Of a stretch of 64,000 nucleotides of DNA, positions 27,542 through 36,481 are shown one piece after another (position 1 is the stretch's first letter; each line of letters opens with the position of its first letter). A program made the translations under genes and the position numbers. A model generated the notes under the pieces. The model searched no databases, was not told where the DNA came from, and was given only the letters and a program-made list of their open reading frames with translations. This DNA is from Methanoculleus taiwanensis (GTDB lineage Archaea > Halobacteriota > Methanomicrobia > Methanomicrobiales > Methanoculleaceae): the NCBI RefSeq assembly GCF_004102725.1, contig NZ_LHQS01000003.1, forward strand, positions 1 through 64,000, in the 5' to 3' direction.

Positions 27542-27870
27542 GGGGAGAGGGAGAGGGCGGCCGACGGTGGCACAAACGTGCTGCTGAGGAAAGTCCTCCC
27601 ACCGACCGGGAACGCAGCCGCATGCAAGTGCGGGTGGCGAGAGTCACGGCAATGGCACAGAAACGACACGGCCCATCGTCAGTAATGAAACGATCGAGCC
27701 CTTCGGGGCGATACCTAACTCGTTGAACGTAGCGATGGGATACGATGAAACGGTGAATCCCTGCGGGTGCAAGCCAAAACAGGGCAAATGGATCGCCTGG
27801 TATCCGCCCGGGTATGGCGCTTAGCTGAATGCCGCCATGAACAGAAGGAGGCTTACTCCTCCCACTCCTC
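27542..27870 (+). ncRNA. rnpB: RNase P RNA, archaeal type A
   Basis: The catalytic RNA of RNase P, which matures tRNA 5' ends. The universal core is visible: GAGGAAAGTC at 27586-27595 and ACAGAAGGAGGCTTAC at 27841-27856. The ends pair as helix P1: GGGGAGAGGGAG (27542-27553) with CTCCCACTCCTC (27859-27870), with one mismatch and one G-U. Total length near 329 nt suits archaea. A CAATATGT element near 27512-27519 is a plausible TATA box. Ends are set by P1 pairing and may be off by a few bases. Confidence 0.94.
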
Positions 27871-28130
27871 ACACATTCGGTCTCTTCTTATCCGGGATTG
27901 CACTGTCCTGTAGCTTCTTTTCCGTACCCCGAGAGCAGCTATAACCCGTCTTGAGGGAATTGTAGACTACCACGCAGAACTTACGGCTGCCGGAAAAGCC
28001 GGATCTCAACCCACAGGCTTTCATCCACAACCTGCAAGGGGCTCCCCGGGCATGAGAGGGGAAGGGATCCGGGGTCTATACCGCGTGCGAAACAGGGAAA
28101 ACTTTCGGCCGTCAGAAAGGAGAATAAGTA

Positions 28131-28143
28131 AAGCCTAAATAAC
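28131..28143 (+). promoter_or_regulatory. TATA box for the PAS sensor gene
   Basis: AGCCTAAATAACC is centred about 25 nt before the ATG at 28162, so transcription should begin at or next to the start codon. No ribosome site is present, in keeping with a leaderless mRNA. The rest of the gap from 27871 shows no gene. Confidence 0.55.
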
Positions 28144-28161
28144 CCTTCGCCACGATATCTC

Positions 28162-29484
28162 ATGATGTCTCCTGGCCAGAATCGTCAAACAGATGCACCT
28201 GCTTCGGCGTATCCATATGTTCTCCTGATCACCGCCGCCCTTGCTATAGTAACTACAATTTTCTGCCTTCAAGCAGGAATCACGAACGTTTTCCCCCACC
28301 TCTACTACCTTCCGATAGTGCTTGCTGCCTACTGGTATCCCCGTCGCGGGGTATCTTTTGCTCTCGTGATGGCAGTCACATACTGTGCACTTGTTCTGTT
28401 CCTCGGCTATACCGACATTGCTTCGCTTATCACTGCCGTCATCCGTGCCGCTGTATTCATCGGCATTGCCGCAGTTGTCGCATACCTTGCAGGACGGCTC
28501 CAGAATGATATGAAAGAATACCGTGCACTCTTCGAGTCTACCGGTACGGCCATGCTGCTCGTCGGGCGTGACGGTATCGTCGCTCGTATCAACGGCGAAC
28601 TCGTGCGTATGCTGGGATACTCCCGGGATGCAACAGCCGGCACTATCCGGTGGGAAGAACTCGTTGCACCCGATGGGCGGGAAGCGGTCGGTGCACTGCT
28701 TGCAACCCGGGATCAGCAAAGCGGCACTGCACCTTCTTCCTTCGAAATGCGGGCTCTTAAGAAGGATGGCACCATCTTCGACGCGATGATGACCGTTGCG
28801 CCGGCACCGACCATGGGAGGCTACATCATCTCGTTGGTGGATATCTCGGAGCGAAAACAAGCAGAAGTAGCGCTAAAAGCATCAGAAACACGGCTCCGAA
28901 CGACTCTGGACAGTCTGCAGGCAGGTGTCGTAATCATTGAGGAGGAGACGCACAGGATAACGGACGTGAATCCGGCAGCCGAAAAGATGATCGGCGCTGC
29001 CCGGGAAGAGATCATCGGTCACGTCTGCCACCGGTTCATCTGTCCTGCAGAAGAAGGCTCGTGCCCCATCACCAATCTCGGACAGCGCGTGGATTGTTCC
29101 GAACGGGTTGTCGTAAATCTGCAGGGCGAAAAGATCCCTGTCATCAAGACCGTAGCGCAGATGACCATTGATGGACGTGCATATCTCGTCGAGAATTTTG
29201 TCGACATCCGTGACCGAAAAGAGGCGGAACAAGCCCTCCTTGCCTATGTAACCGAAGCGGCACTCCGTTTAAAGCAGCCAGTCGAACTGATCCGCGATAA
29301 CCTTGCAGACATTCTCCAGCAGGTGCATGACGGTGAAACCGCTCGTGAGATTGTAGAGACAGAGATCAAGGTTCAGATCATGAATGCCGACCGGATCGTT
29401 GACAACCTCCGTGATCTCGACTGTGCTATCGCGCAGGAGCGGAAGGAGATCCCCGAAGCATTCAGAGCATTCCTGTCCAGGTGA
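28162..29484 (+). CDS. Membrane-bound tandem PAS sensor without kinase domain
   Basis: A 440-residue protein. Residues ~14-110 form about four membrane helices (LLITAALAIVTTIFCLQAG onward), followed by PAS1 (about 115-235, ending with a SERKQAE linker) and PAS2 (about 240-355). PAS2 carries a cysteine set C-x4-C-x6-C-x10-C within residues ~290-315. The last ~85 residues are helical and resemble a histidine-kinase dimerisation helix (ALRLKQPVELIRDNL) but with Gln/Pro where the phospho-His would be, and there is no ATPase domain. Output probably passes to the KaiC-like protein encoded six nt downstream. Confidence 0.82.
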   Translation: MMSPGQNRQTDAPASAYPYVLLITAALAIVTTIFCLQAGITNVFPHLYYLPIVLAAYWYPRRGVSFALVMAVTYCALVLFLGYTDIASLITAVIRAAVFIGIAAVVAYLAGRLQNDMKEYRALFESTGTAMLLVGRDGIVARINGELVRMLGYSRDATAGTIRWEELVAPDGREAVGALLATRDQQSGTAPSSFEMRALKKDGTIFDAMMTVAPAPTMGGYIISLVDISERKQAEVALKASETRLRTTLDSLQAGVVIIEEETHRITDVNPAAEKMIGAAREEIIGHVCHRFICPAEEGSCPITNLGQRVDCSERVVVNLQGEKIPVIKTVAQMTIDGRAYLVENFVDIRDRKEAEQALLAYVTEAALRLKQPVELIRDNLADILQQVHDGETAREIVETEIKVQIMNADRIVDNLRDLDCAIAQERKEIPEAFRAFLSR

Positions 29485-29490
29485 AGAGGA

Positions 29491-30051
29491 ATGACCGTCA
29501 ACCATATCAGGTTCGAAAATCAGGAGAAGAAGATAATCCTGGCACTCTCTTCCGCAACCAGAATAAAAGAGAATAATATCGCTCTCACCCGGGAGATAAC
29601 GGAGCAGGGCATCACCGTTATCTACGTCTGCGCAAACATGCCGTCTCAGTATCTCGCGGATCTCTTTGCGAAGCGGGATATTGATATCTCACGAATCGAG
29701 TTTATCGACTGCATCACCAAGTATGCAGTGGGCTCTGTCCCGGATACCCAAGCGAGGATCAAATTCATCAGCCACCCGGGCAACCTCACCGATCTCGGCA
29801 TTGCCGTTACGGACTTGCTGAAGAGGCATTCCGGAGAAGAGAGCCTGGTGTTCATCGATTCCGTTAATGCAATGCTGATCCATACACCATCCGACAGCCT
29901 GATAAAATTTGTCCACTTCATCACGAGCAAACTCCGCCTTCTGGAAGTCAAGGGAGTCATCCTCGCAGTGGAAACCGGCCTTGATCCCGTTCTCTTCTCA
30001 CATCTGACATCATTTACGGACGAAGTGCTCACAATCAGCGATGAGGGCTGA
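29491..30051 (+). CDS. KaiC/RecA-like protein lacking Walker A
   Basis: A 186-residue protein with a RecA-like fold. The Walker B strand is clear (SLVFIDSVNAML), and strands such as TVIYVCANMPSQ and GVILAVETG fit KaiC-like archaeal regulators, but the P-loop position reads LALSSATRIKENN, with no GKT/S, so ATP hydrolysis is doubtful. AGGTGA six nt upstream and the short gap tie it to the PAS sensor. Archaeal genomes often pair such MEDS/DUF835-like proteins with PAS sensors; the function is unproven. Confidence 0.7.
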   Translation: MTVNHIRFENQEKKIILALSSATRIKENNIALTREITEQGITVIYVCANMPSQYLADLFAKRDIDISRIEFIDCITKYAVGSVPDTQARIKFISHPGNLTDLGIAVTDLLKRHSGEESLVFIDSVNAMLIHTPSDSLIKFVHFITSKLRLLEVKGVILAVETGLDPVLFSHLTSFTDEVLTISDEG

Positions 30052-30604
30052 GATCATCCCGGCATTCTTTAGCAGATGACGGCAGATAAGGCGGGTCAGC
30101 CAGGGAGAGCGAGTACGCACGGTGTCCGTACCGGAGCGTAACCACCGTGAACGCTTGTGATCCGTCTGAAGGACTGCTCACCGGCATTTCATATCCCGGA
30201 GAACTCCGGGTCACACCCGGGAGGCCATCCCCCTGTCGGTGTATCCGGGATCTCCGGCCACCCGGGATAATGCCCCAGATACCCCGGTTCCGGTTGCAGT
30301 ACAGGATCTCCCGAATCCTGCTCCATGTAAAACGAGCAACTCACGAAACCCGATGATGGAAGAAAAACATCTCTGAAAAGGCCGCAGCTAACCGGGATAC
30401 GAATTTCGGGCAGGGGATACTCCAAAAATACAGAAGGTCTCTCGAAAGCTTTCACCGCCGTTCGGTATACTGCCGGATGATTACTTCACATGACCGAAGA
30501 GGTTCACCCAATGAGATGGTTTCAGCAGAGCCGGAAAGCAGGAGGCTCCGGGGTTTTGTCCCGGCACCGTTCACACCCGCAAAACTGTATTCGCCGGAAG
30601 TGTA
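30052..30604. other. 553-nt gap with several dyads, no supported gene
   Basis: No frame here has family features or a start signal. The stretch contains a perfect 7-bp dyad CCCGGAG-AA-CTCCGGG (30195-30210), an imperfect TATCCGGG/CCCGGGATA pair (30242-30269) and a hairpin CAGGAT-N7-ATCCTG (30302-30320). It lies between two genes that point towards each other. It may be a structured RNA, a terminator region or decayed DNA. Confidence 0.4.
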
Positions 30605-30868
30605 TCACACCTTCCTCACCGGCTTGAGCTCAATCTCGTCGAACGTCGTGACGTGATCGCCGACGACCTGGCCGGCCTCGCCCATCCGGATCAGCACGAA
30701 GATCTCGGCGTCTGCATTCTCCATCGAGACGGCGTCGCCGTGCTCGGCCTTGACGACGAATCCTTCGGACTCGAGCTCGCTCCTGACGGCATCCGCCGTT
30801 CCGTAGGCAGAGAGTATGTCGTGCACTTTCCGGAGGATTCGCTGCTGGTCTTCTTTGTCAACGGCCAT
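30605..30868 (-). CDS. Small conserved-looking acidic protein of unknown function
   Basis: An 87-residue protein, not recognised. It begins MAVDKEDQQRILRKVHDIL with an amphipathic helix, then beta-rich segments (FVVKAEHGDAVSMENADAE, IFVLIRMGEAGQVVG) and ends FDEIELKPVRKV. AGGAG lies six nt before the ATG at 30868, which supports this start over the longer frame to 30976. A TTTATA box lies near 30890-30895, close to the gene. It is divergent from the HTH-CBS gene. Confidence 0.7.
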   Translation of the reverse strand: MAVDKEDQQRILRKVHDILSAYGTADAVRSELESEGFVVKAEHGDAVSMENADAEIFVLIRMGEAGQVVGDHVTTFDEIELKPVRKV

Positions 30869-30971
30869 GCCTTCTCCTATGCCCGTGCTCGTATAAATCT
30901 TGCGAGGCTCAAAGGCTCGCTGTACCGAGCCGTAGGGAGAGGGGTCGAGAAAAGCATATTCTCGCATCCCA

Positions 30972-31000
30972 TGCATAATGGTGCATAACCTTTAGATATT
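30972..31000 (+). promoter_or_regulatory. HTH-CBS promoter with TGCATAA direct repeats
   Basis: TGCATAA occurs at 30972-30978 and again at 30982-30988, exactly ten bases or one helical turn apart, next to a TATA-like TTTAGATATT at 30991-31000. The ATG at 31022 is ~25 nt past the TATA box, so the mRNA is probably leaderless. The repeats cover the usual BRE position and are a candidate binding site, perhaps for the encoded regulator itself. Confidence 0.5.
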
Positions 31001-31021
31001 GAAATTACCATTGCTAATATC

Positions 31022-31576
31022 ATGGACATCCCCACACCGGCGGAACTTCGGGAGAAAAGAACGCATCTTGGGCTGAAACAGGCAGACGTAGCCCGTATGG
31101 CGGGAATCAGCCAGTCGATGGTCGCCCGCATCGAGGCGGGCAGCGTCGATCCGAGGGTCAGCACGCTGATCAAGATCGTCAACGTCCTGAAGACCGCAGA
31201 GAACTCAGCCATCACGGCCGCGGATCTCATGCATACCCCGGTACAGAGCGTTTCCCCGGCCGAGCCGATCAGCCTCGCCGTGGAGATCATGGGGAAGAAC
31301 GGGATCTCCCAGCTCCCTGTGATCGAGGACGGCGTGCCGGTGGGATGCATCTCGGAGTCTGCCATCATCAACGCGATGGAAGAAGGCGGCCTCCAGAAGA
31401 CGCAGAACCACAGTGTCAGAGACTTCATGGAGCCCGGTTTTCCGACCGTTCCGCCGTCCATGCCGATAGAGACGGTCGTCCATATCCTGCAGCAGAACCA
31501 TGCGGTGATCGTGGCCGATAAAGGAAAGGTGCAGGGTGTGATCACCAAGCACGACCTGATATCGCTGATCGTCTGA
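31022..31576 (+). CDS. XRE-type HTH regulator with paired CBS domains
   Basis: A 184-residue predicted transcription regulator. Residues ~7-60 are a Cro/C1 helix-turn-helix (LGLKQADVARMAGISQSMVARIE), and residues ~65-184 hold two CBS motifs (MHTPVQSVSPAEPISLAVEI and FMEPGFPTVPPSMPIETVV) that usually bind adenosyl ligands such as AMP, ATP or SAM. The architecture is common in archaea, with DNA binding tuned by nucleotide level; targets are unknown. Its stop codon directly abuts that of tpiA on the other strand, giving the shared hexamer TGATCA. Confidence 0.9.
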   Translation: MDIPTPAELREKRTHLGLKQADVARMAGISQSMVARIEAGSVDPRVSTLIKIVNVLKTAENSAITAADLMHTPVQSVSPAEPISLAVEIMGKNGISQLPVIEDGVPVGCISESAIINAMEEGGLQKTQNHSVRDFMEPGFPTVPPSMPIETVVHILQQNHAVIVADKGKVQGVITKHDLISLIV

Positions 31577-32245
31577 TCAGAGCAGCGAGACGAGTTCGCG
31601 GAGCACCTTCTCGGGGTCGTCCGCCTTGACGACGCTCGATGCCAGCAGAACGCCGTGGGTGCCGAGGTCGAGTGCAATCTTCACGCACTCGCCCGACTGG
31701 ATCCCGGCTCCGGTCAGCACTTTTACGCCATCGTGTACCTTCCGGACAGCGGCGACCGAGTTTTCGATAATCCCCGGATCTGCCTTCGATACCGAGACCC
31801 CGCTCCCGATCAGCTCCGGCGGTTCGATCGCCACGTAGTCGGGGGAAAGAGCTGCCGCGGCGGCGCTGGTCGGGACGTTGTTCGTGCAGACGACCGTCTC
31901 GAGCCGGACTCTCTTTGCCGCGGAGACGGCAGCTTCGATATCGGCGAGGGTGAGCCGCCGCTCCGAGTGGTTGATAAGCGTCCCATGGGCACCCGCGAGT
32001 TTCACGGCCTCGGGGAGGATGTGGCCGGTACCGGTGCCGGGGCTGATGCCGTCGATATGCTGGGCGTAGACGGGAATGGCGTAGTGGCGGCTGAGCGGGT
32101 GGATCTCCATAAACGACGGAGCGATACCGATAGTCACGCCGCTCTCGGCACTCACGGTCTCGGCAGCGGCGGCGATGCGGTGCGCCCGGTCGCCGATGCC
32201 CTCCTTGTAGGTCTTCAGGTTGATCAGAATCAGAGGTGACTCCAT
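31577..32245 (-). CDS. tpiA: Triosephosphate isomerase, archaeal type
   Basis: A 222-residue enzyme interconverting dihydroxyacetone phosphate and glyceraldehyde 3-phosphate, used in gluconeogenesis and glycolysis. The short archaeal form is recognised from NLKTYKEG (catalytic Lys), INHSERR (catalytic His) and [12 protein letters not shown] (catalytic Glu), with the phosphate loop GAGIQSGE. The ATG at 32245 gives the family N-terminus; a GTG nine codons earlier is less likely. A TTTATTAAAA box lies near 32275-32285. Confidence 0.95.
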   Translation of the reverse strand: MESPLILINLKTYKEGIGDRAHRIAAAAETVSAESGVTIGIAPSFMEIHPLSRHYAIPVYAQHIDGISPGTGTGHILPEAVKLAGAHGTLINHSERRLTLADIEAAVSAAKRVRLETVVCTNNVPTSAAAAALSPDYVAIEPPELIGSGVSVSKADPGIIENSVAAVRKVHDGVKVLTGAGIQSGECVKIALDLGTHGVLLASSVVKADDPEKVLRELVSLL

Positions 32246-32307
32246 TTCAATCACTTCTGACTGATAGGGCACTCATTTTAATAAACGATAGCCCCGGGGA
32301 GAGGGGG

Positions 32308-34866
32308 CTACTCCTCTGAGGTGCCCCGGAGGAAGTGACCGGCGGTGATTCCGCCGCACGACCGCTGCTTCACCGCATCTTTCAGGCGTGGAGCGACGCC
32401 GCCCGACTCGATAGCTGTCCGGTATAATCCGGCCATCTCCCGTGCATACCGCCCGCCCCTGCCGCGTGCATCGATTACGAACGAATCGAGACCGGCTCCG
32501 ATCAGGGCGGGCAGGTGATCGATCAGGGACGTCTCGACCGCGTTTGCAAGGTATGTCCTCCCCTCGCCGTCGATTCTGATCGGAAAGATGCGGCGTTTCG
32601 TATCCCGGATACCATAGAAAGCATCCCCCGTTTCTGCCCCCGCAACCCGGAGCAGGCGGTCTTCGGTGACCATCGCCTCAAGGTTGCCCTGGACGATGAA
32701 CCCGAAGAGCATGCCGGAGCCGGTCTGCCGCACTCGTGCGACGAGACCCGCAAGATCGGCGCCCGAGAGTTCCGGCGAGAGCGTGAGGTACCGGAAGAGC
32801 GGGCTCATCCCGCCGACCGTCCGGTGATTCCAGATGTTGAGGCCCGCCGCACCGTAGAGCGGGAGATCGGGCACGGCCTCCGCTGCCGCCGCAGCCGCTC
32901 CGCTGCCGCTCACCATAACTCCGCCAAGTCCCGCAGCCGCGAGGGAAGGGAGGAGAGGGACGGCCACGTCGAGAAAACCGCGGGGGGTGATAGGCGGCCA
33001 CTTCCAGATGAGATCAGCCCCTTCGCTCCTGCAGACTGCCGCCGCTTCGGCAAGGAGGGGGAGGAAAACGCCGGAATCTGCCCTGACCTGCGGCTCAAAG
33101 AAGACGGCGCCGGCTCCGCCTGCCGCCCCGCCCCGAACCTCGTCGATGGTCGCGGCATAGACGGCGACGGCGGGGTGCCGCGGTTCGTCCGACGGCACGG
33201 GATCTGCAGTCAGTGCGGGGAGGAATTCCCGGAGCCGCTCCGCCGCCGCTCGTACCGCTTCATCATCCGGCCTGTACGCGGCGGCGAGGGCTGAAGCGGC
33301 ATGATCGAGGAACGACCTCCGCAGCCGGTTCAGATCGCCGATGGGAGCAAAGAGCCCGCCCGGATAGTCAAGCCGGAGATTCCGGATCGTAAACACCGTC
33401 CCGCCCGTCTTCGTCAGCTGCGCCGCGATCTGGTCCCCGGTAAGCGGGCGGCTCCGCGCCGGCTCCATCGCAGCATCGGATCGCATGCAGAACCGAATCT
33501 CCCGCCCATCCGGGGCAACGACCGTCCCCTCGAAGACGGGGACACGCTCCTCCCAGGACACCCGCATATCGAGCGGAAGCGGCGGGAGTTCGCGGGCGAT
33601 GATGCTCCGGGCGCGCTCTTCGAGTCCCGCCCGCTTTGTCAGGAAGACCCGGGTGCCCCGGCCGACCGGCACCGGAGACGGAAGCAGTATTCGATTGCCC
33701 CGGACAGCCGGAGGCGACCGAAGCACCAGCCCCTCGTCACCGCCAGGCCTATCCCGGCAGAATACCAGCCCGTCGCCCGGAGCGGGGATGAAGTCTCCAT
33801 CGCGGAGCACCGTCGCTTCCCTTCTGCCGGGGTCGTACCCGGTCACCGTCCCGATGAGAAGACCCCGGTTTCCGGGGAGGTCTCTGCCCATGATCGACGC
33901 ATCGCCGAGGATGTGCCCGGCGGTAAAACCGCGGGAGAAGGCGAGCGCCAGATCCTGCATATCGTCCGGAGAAGGCGACCAGGTCCCGGCGGCAATGGCG
34001 TCGAGCGCCTGCCGGTAGATGTTCACAACCGTCGCGACATACTCCGGCGACCGCATCCGCCCCTCGATCTTGAGGGATGCGATCCCGGATGCTACGATGC
34101 GGTCGAGGTGCGGGTAGACCGCAAGGTCCCGGGTCGAGAGAAGGTACGTCTCGTCGAGAGGCACCGGGCGGAGATCCACAGGCCTGCCGTACTCGTCTTT
34201 CCGGCCGGCAACCAGATCGTACTGCCTTCGGCACGGCTGGGCGCACATTCCACGGTTCCCGCTCCGTCCGCCGATAACCGACGAGAGGAGGCACTGACCG
34301 GAGTAGCAGTAGCAGAGAGCACCGTGAATAAAGACCTCAAGCCCGATCCCGTATGCTTCCGCCGCTTCCCGGATCTCCTCAATCTCGGCGAGGGGCATCT
34401 CGCGTGCGAGCACGACGCGGGAAAAACCGTGCCCGGCAGCATATGCCACCCCTTCCCGGTTATGGATCGTCATCTGGGTCGATGCGTGGAGCGCAAGATC
34501 AGGTGCGAGTTCCCGTGCGAGTTTGGCGACGCCGGCATCCTGCACCAGCACGGCATCGGCACCCATCTCGTAGAGCCAGACAAGGTAGGCGGCGACGTCG
34601 GCGAGTTCGGCATCCCGGATCAGCGTATTGACCGTGACGTAGACGGAGACATCCCGGAGGTGAGCGTACTCGATCGCCCGCGCCAGATCCTCCTCGGTGA
34701 AGTTCGCCGCATACCGCCGGGCACCAAACCGCGTTCCACTCAGGTAGACGGCATCGGCCCCTGCCGCGACCGCCGCGACGAGCGCGTCGAAAGAGCCTGC
34801 GGGGGCAAGGAGCTCAGGGAGCGATCCGATCTGTCGTGGCTTTTTTTGCGAGATCTCCGATATCAT
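32308..34866 (-). CDS. U32 family peptidase, long form
   Basis: An 852-residue U32 family protein. The N-terminal barrel starts ELLAPAGSFDALVAAVAAGA, and the family signature EVFIHGALCYCYSGQCLLS and CAQPCRRQYDL follow at about residues 195-230, supplying four or more cysteines typical of members that bind an Fe-S cluster. The C-terminal half includes a second barrel-like domain with weaker similarity. Several U32 proteins prove to be RNA or cofactor hydroxylases rather than proteases, so the activity is open. GGAGAAG lies just before the ATG at 34866; a TATA box CGCATATAG near 34908-34916 fits. Confidence 0.88.
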   Translation of the reverse strand: MISEISQKKPRQIGSLPELLAPAGSFDALVAAVAAGADAVYLSGTRFGARRYAANFTEEDLARAIEYAHLRDVSVYVTVNTLIRDAELADVAAYLVWLYEMGADAVLVQDAGVAKLARELAPDLALHASTQMTIHNREGVAYAAGHGFSRVVLAREMPLAEIEEIREAAEAYGIGLEVFIHGALCYCYSGQCLLSSVIGGRSGNRGMCAQPCRRQYDLVAGRKDEYGRPVDLRPVPLDETYLLSTRDLAVYPHLDRIVASGIASLKIEGRMRSPEYVATVVNIYRQALDAIAAGTWSPSPDDMQDLALAFSRGFTAGHILGDASIMGRDLPGNRGLLIGTVTGYDPGRREATVLRDGDFIPAPGDGLVFCRDRPGGDEGLVLRSPPAVRGNRILLPSPVPVGRGTRVFLTKRAGLEERARSIIARELPPLPLDMRVSWEERVPVFEGTVVAPDGREIRFCMRSDAAMEPARSRPLTGDQIAAQLTKTGGTVFTIRNLRLDYPGGLFAPIGDLNRLRRSFLDHAASALAAAYRPDDEAVRAAAERLREFLPALTADPVPSDEPRHPAVAVYAATIDEVRGGAAGGAGAVFFEPQVRADSGVFLPLLAEAAAVCRSEGADLIWKWPPITPRGFLDVAVPLLPSLAAAGLGGVMVSGSGAAAAAAEAVPDLPLYGAAGLNIWNHRTVGGMSPLFRYLTLSPELSGADLAGLVARVRQTGSGMLFGFIVQGNLEAMVTEDRLLRVAGAETGDAFYGIRDTKRRIFPIRIDGEGRTYLANAVETSLIDHLPALIGAGLDSFVIDARGRGGRYAREMAGLYRTAIESGGVAPRLKDAVKQRSCGGITAGHFLRGTSEE

Positions 34867-34974
34867 AGCTTCTCCGGAAAGTATGCAGGTACGTGTGAGG
34901 GGCGGCACTATATGCGTATGCCCGGCCGGAGAGGGGAGCAGGCCTTATGAGGAGAGAGGCTCCAGCTTGTACGT

Positions 34975-35811
34975 ATGCGGAAGGGGCAGCCGCTGGTCGG
35001 TATCATCGGCGCAGGGCATATGGGGAGCATGATGGCGGAGAGATTCCTCTCCTCCGGGGTGCTTGAACCCGGCGAGATCGCCGTCGCTTCCCGGTCGCGG
35101 AGAGGAACCGACCCGCTCCGGGAACGCTGGCCGGATATCACGGTTCTCCCCGACAATCAAAGCCTCGCACGCCTCTGCAGTGTTATCTTTCTCTGCGTCA
35201 GACCACCCGATATCGACACGGTGCTCGGTGAGATCGCCCCGGCGCTCTCCGGGAACGAACATATCGTCTCTATTGCGGCGGGAATACCCCTTGAACACCT
35301 GGAGAGACGGTATACCGGCCCGCTCTCGCGTGCTATGCCGAACGCCACCTCCGAGACCGGCCGCGGGATCACGCTCGTCTGCTACGGACGAGAGGTATCG
35401 AGAGATGCGGCACTCCGGATAGAGAAACTCCTCTCCGCGCTCGGCAGGGTGATCGAGGTCAGCGAGGAAAATCTCCCCGCCGCCACCGTCGTCTCCGGCT
35501 GCGGACCTGCGCTGATTGCGGCGATCATCGATGAACTCGCCGCTGCAGCCAGGCGGCAGAGCAGCCTCTCTTCGGAGGAGGCCGCGATGCTGGCGCGGGA
35601 GACGTTCATCGGAACCGCCGTGCTTCTGCAGAAGACAGATATGAGCGCCGCCAGTCTGGTAGAACGGGTGGCGACGCCGGGCGGCATCACCGAGGTGGGT
35701 ATATCGTCGCTCCGGGAAGACCTCCCGGCAGCCTTCGACCGCATGTTCGAGCGGGCGCGTGCACGAGACGACGCCCTTGCAGCCGATCGGAAGAGCGCTC
35801 CCGAAAGATGA
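34975..35811 (+). CDS. proC: Pyrroline-5-carboxylate reductase family protein
   Basis: A 278-residue NAD(P)-dependent reductase of the ProC family, last step of proline synthesis. LVGIIGAGHMGSMMAERFL is the dinucleotide loop, followed by AMPNATSETGRG and the conserved C-terminal segment VATPGGITEVGISSL. No second proline gene is adjacent. Methanogens vary in proline routes, so a related imine reduction cannot be excluded. The start at 34975 keeps a short six-residue leader before the first strand; no strong ribosome site is seen. Confidence 0.85.
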   Translation: MRKGQPLVGIIGAGHMGSMMAERFLSSGVLEPGEIAVASRSRRGTDPLRERWPDITVLPDNQSLARLCSVIFLCVRPPDIDTVLGEIAPALSGNEHIVSIAAGIPLEHLERRYTGPLSRAMPNATSETGRGITLVCYGREVSRDAALRIEKLLSALGRVIEVSEENLPAATVVSGCGPALIAAIIDELAAAARRQSSLSSEEAAMLARETFIGTAVLLQKTDMSAASLVERVATPGGITEVGISSLREDLPAAFDRMFERARARDDALAADRKSAPER

Positions 35812-35850
35812 ACAGGCTTAATACCGAATACCGACTGTATACCTCCAGAT

Positions 35851-36480
35851 ATGAAGATCGTCGCCTCCATCAACGATCCCGATATGCTTGACCTGGCCGT
35901 TTCGGCAGGTGCGAACTTCATCGAGCTGCGCCTCGACCTGATCGAAGACGATCTTGTGAGTACCATCGAACTGATACGGGCGAGAACAGTCATTCCGATA
36001 ATCGCCACGCTTCGGAGCAGAGACGAAGGTGGACGGTTTACCGGGGATGCGGATGCGTGGTTCGAGATTGTAGATCCGCTCATCAGGCACGTCGATATCG
36101 TCGACGTGGAGGTGAGATACCGGGAACATGCACCGGCCATAAAGACGCACGGCGTGCAGATCATCGCGTCGCACCACCGCCCGGAGATGCCGGACCGGCT
36201 CGAGCTCGATGCAATCGAGAGCGACCTCCGAGCGTTCGGGGATATCCCGAAGATCGCCGTCGGCCCGCAGTCGCAGGCCGACGTACTCGCCCTCCTCGCG
36301 TTCACCGCTGAAGCGCAAAAACCGATCTGCGTCAGCATCGTGGGGGACAAGTACCGCTATACCCGTGCCCTCCTCCCGCTCTTCGGTTCGGAGTTCGCGT
36401 ACTGCCATGCCGGAACCCCGACGGCAAAGGGGCAATACCACGTCGAGGAACTCAAGCAGCTCCTCGAGATGCTCCAGTAA
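35851..36480 (+). CDS. aroD: 3-dehydroquinate dehydratase, type I
   Basis: A 209-residue class I dehydroquinase forming 3-dehydroshikimate through a Schiff base. ELRLDLIE near the N-terminus, IIASHHRPE with the catalytic His, and the lysine segment IPKIAVGPQSQAD are visible; KYRYTRALLPLFG and the final GQYHVEEL also fit. A TTAATA box at 35819-35824 lies ~27 nt before the ATG and no ribosome site is present, suggesting a leaderless mRNA. Its stop is one nt from the aroC stop on the opposite strand, completing the aromatic gene set head-on. Confidence 0.93.
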   Translation: MKIVASINDPDMLDLAVSAGANFIELRLDLIEDDLVSTIELIRARTVIPIIATLRSRDEGGRFTGDADAWFEIVDPLIRHVDIVDVEVRYREHAPAIKTHGVQIIASHHRPEMPDRLELDAIESDLRAFGDIPKIAVGPQSQADVLALLAFTAEAQKPICVSIVGDKYRYTRALLPLFGSEFAYCHAGTPTAKGQYHVEELKQLLEMLQ

Positions 36481-36481
36481 C

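Noticed and set aside
30147-30455. Short frames on both strands in the 30.1-30.5 kb gap
   Set aside because: Each is under 90 codons, unlike any family, with no ribosome site or promoter; the composition follows the dyad-rich sequence.
32515-34950. Long plus-strand frames antisense to the U32 peptidase
   Set aside because: Charged, low-complexity translations with no family motif; the minus strand holds the complete U32 signature.
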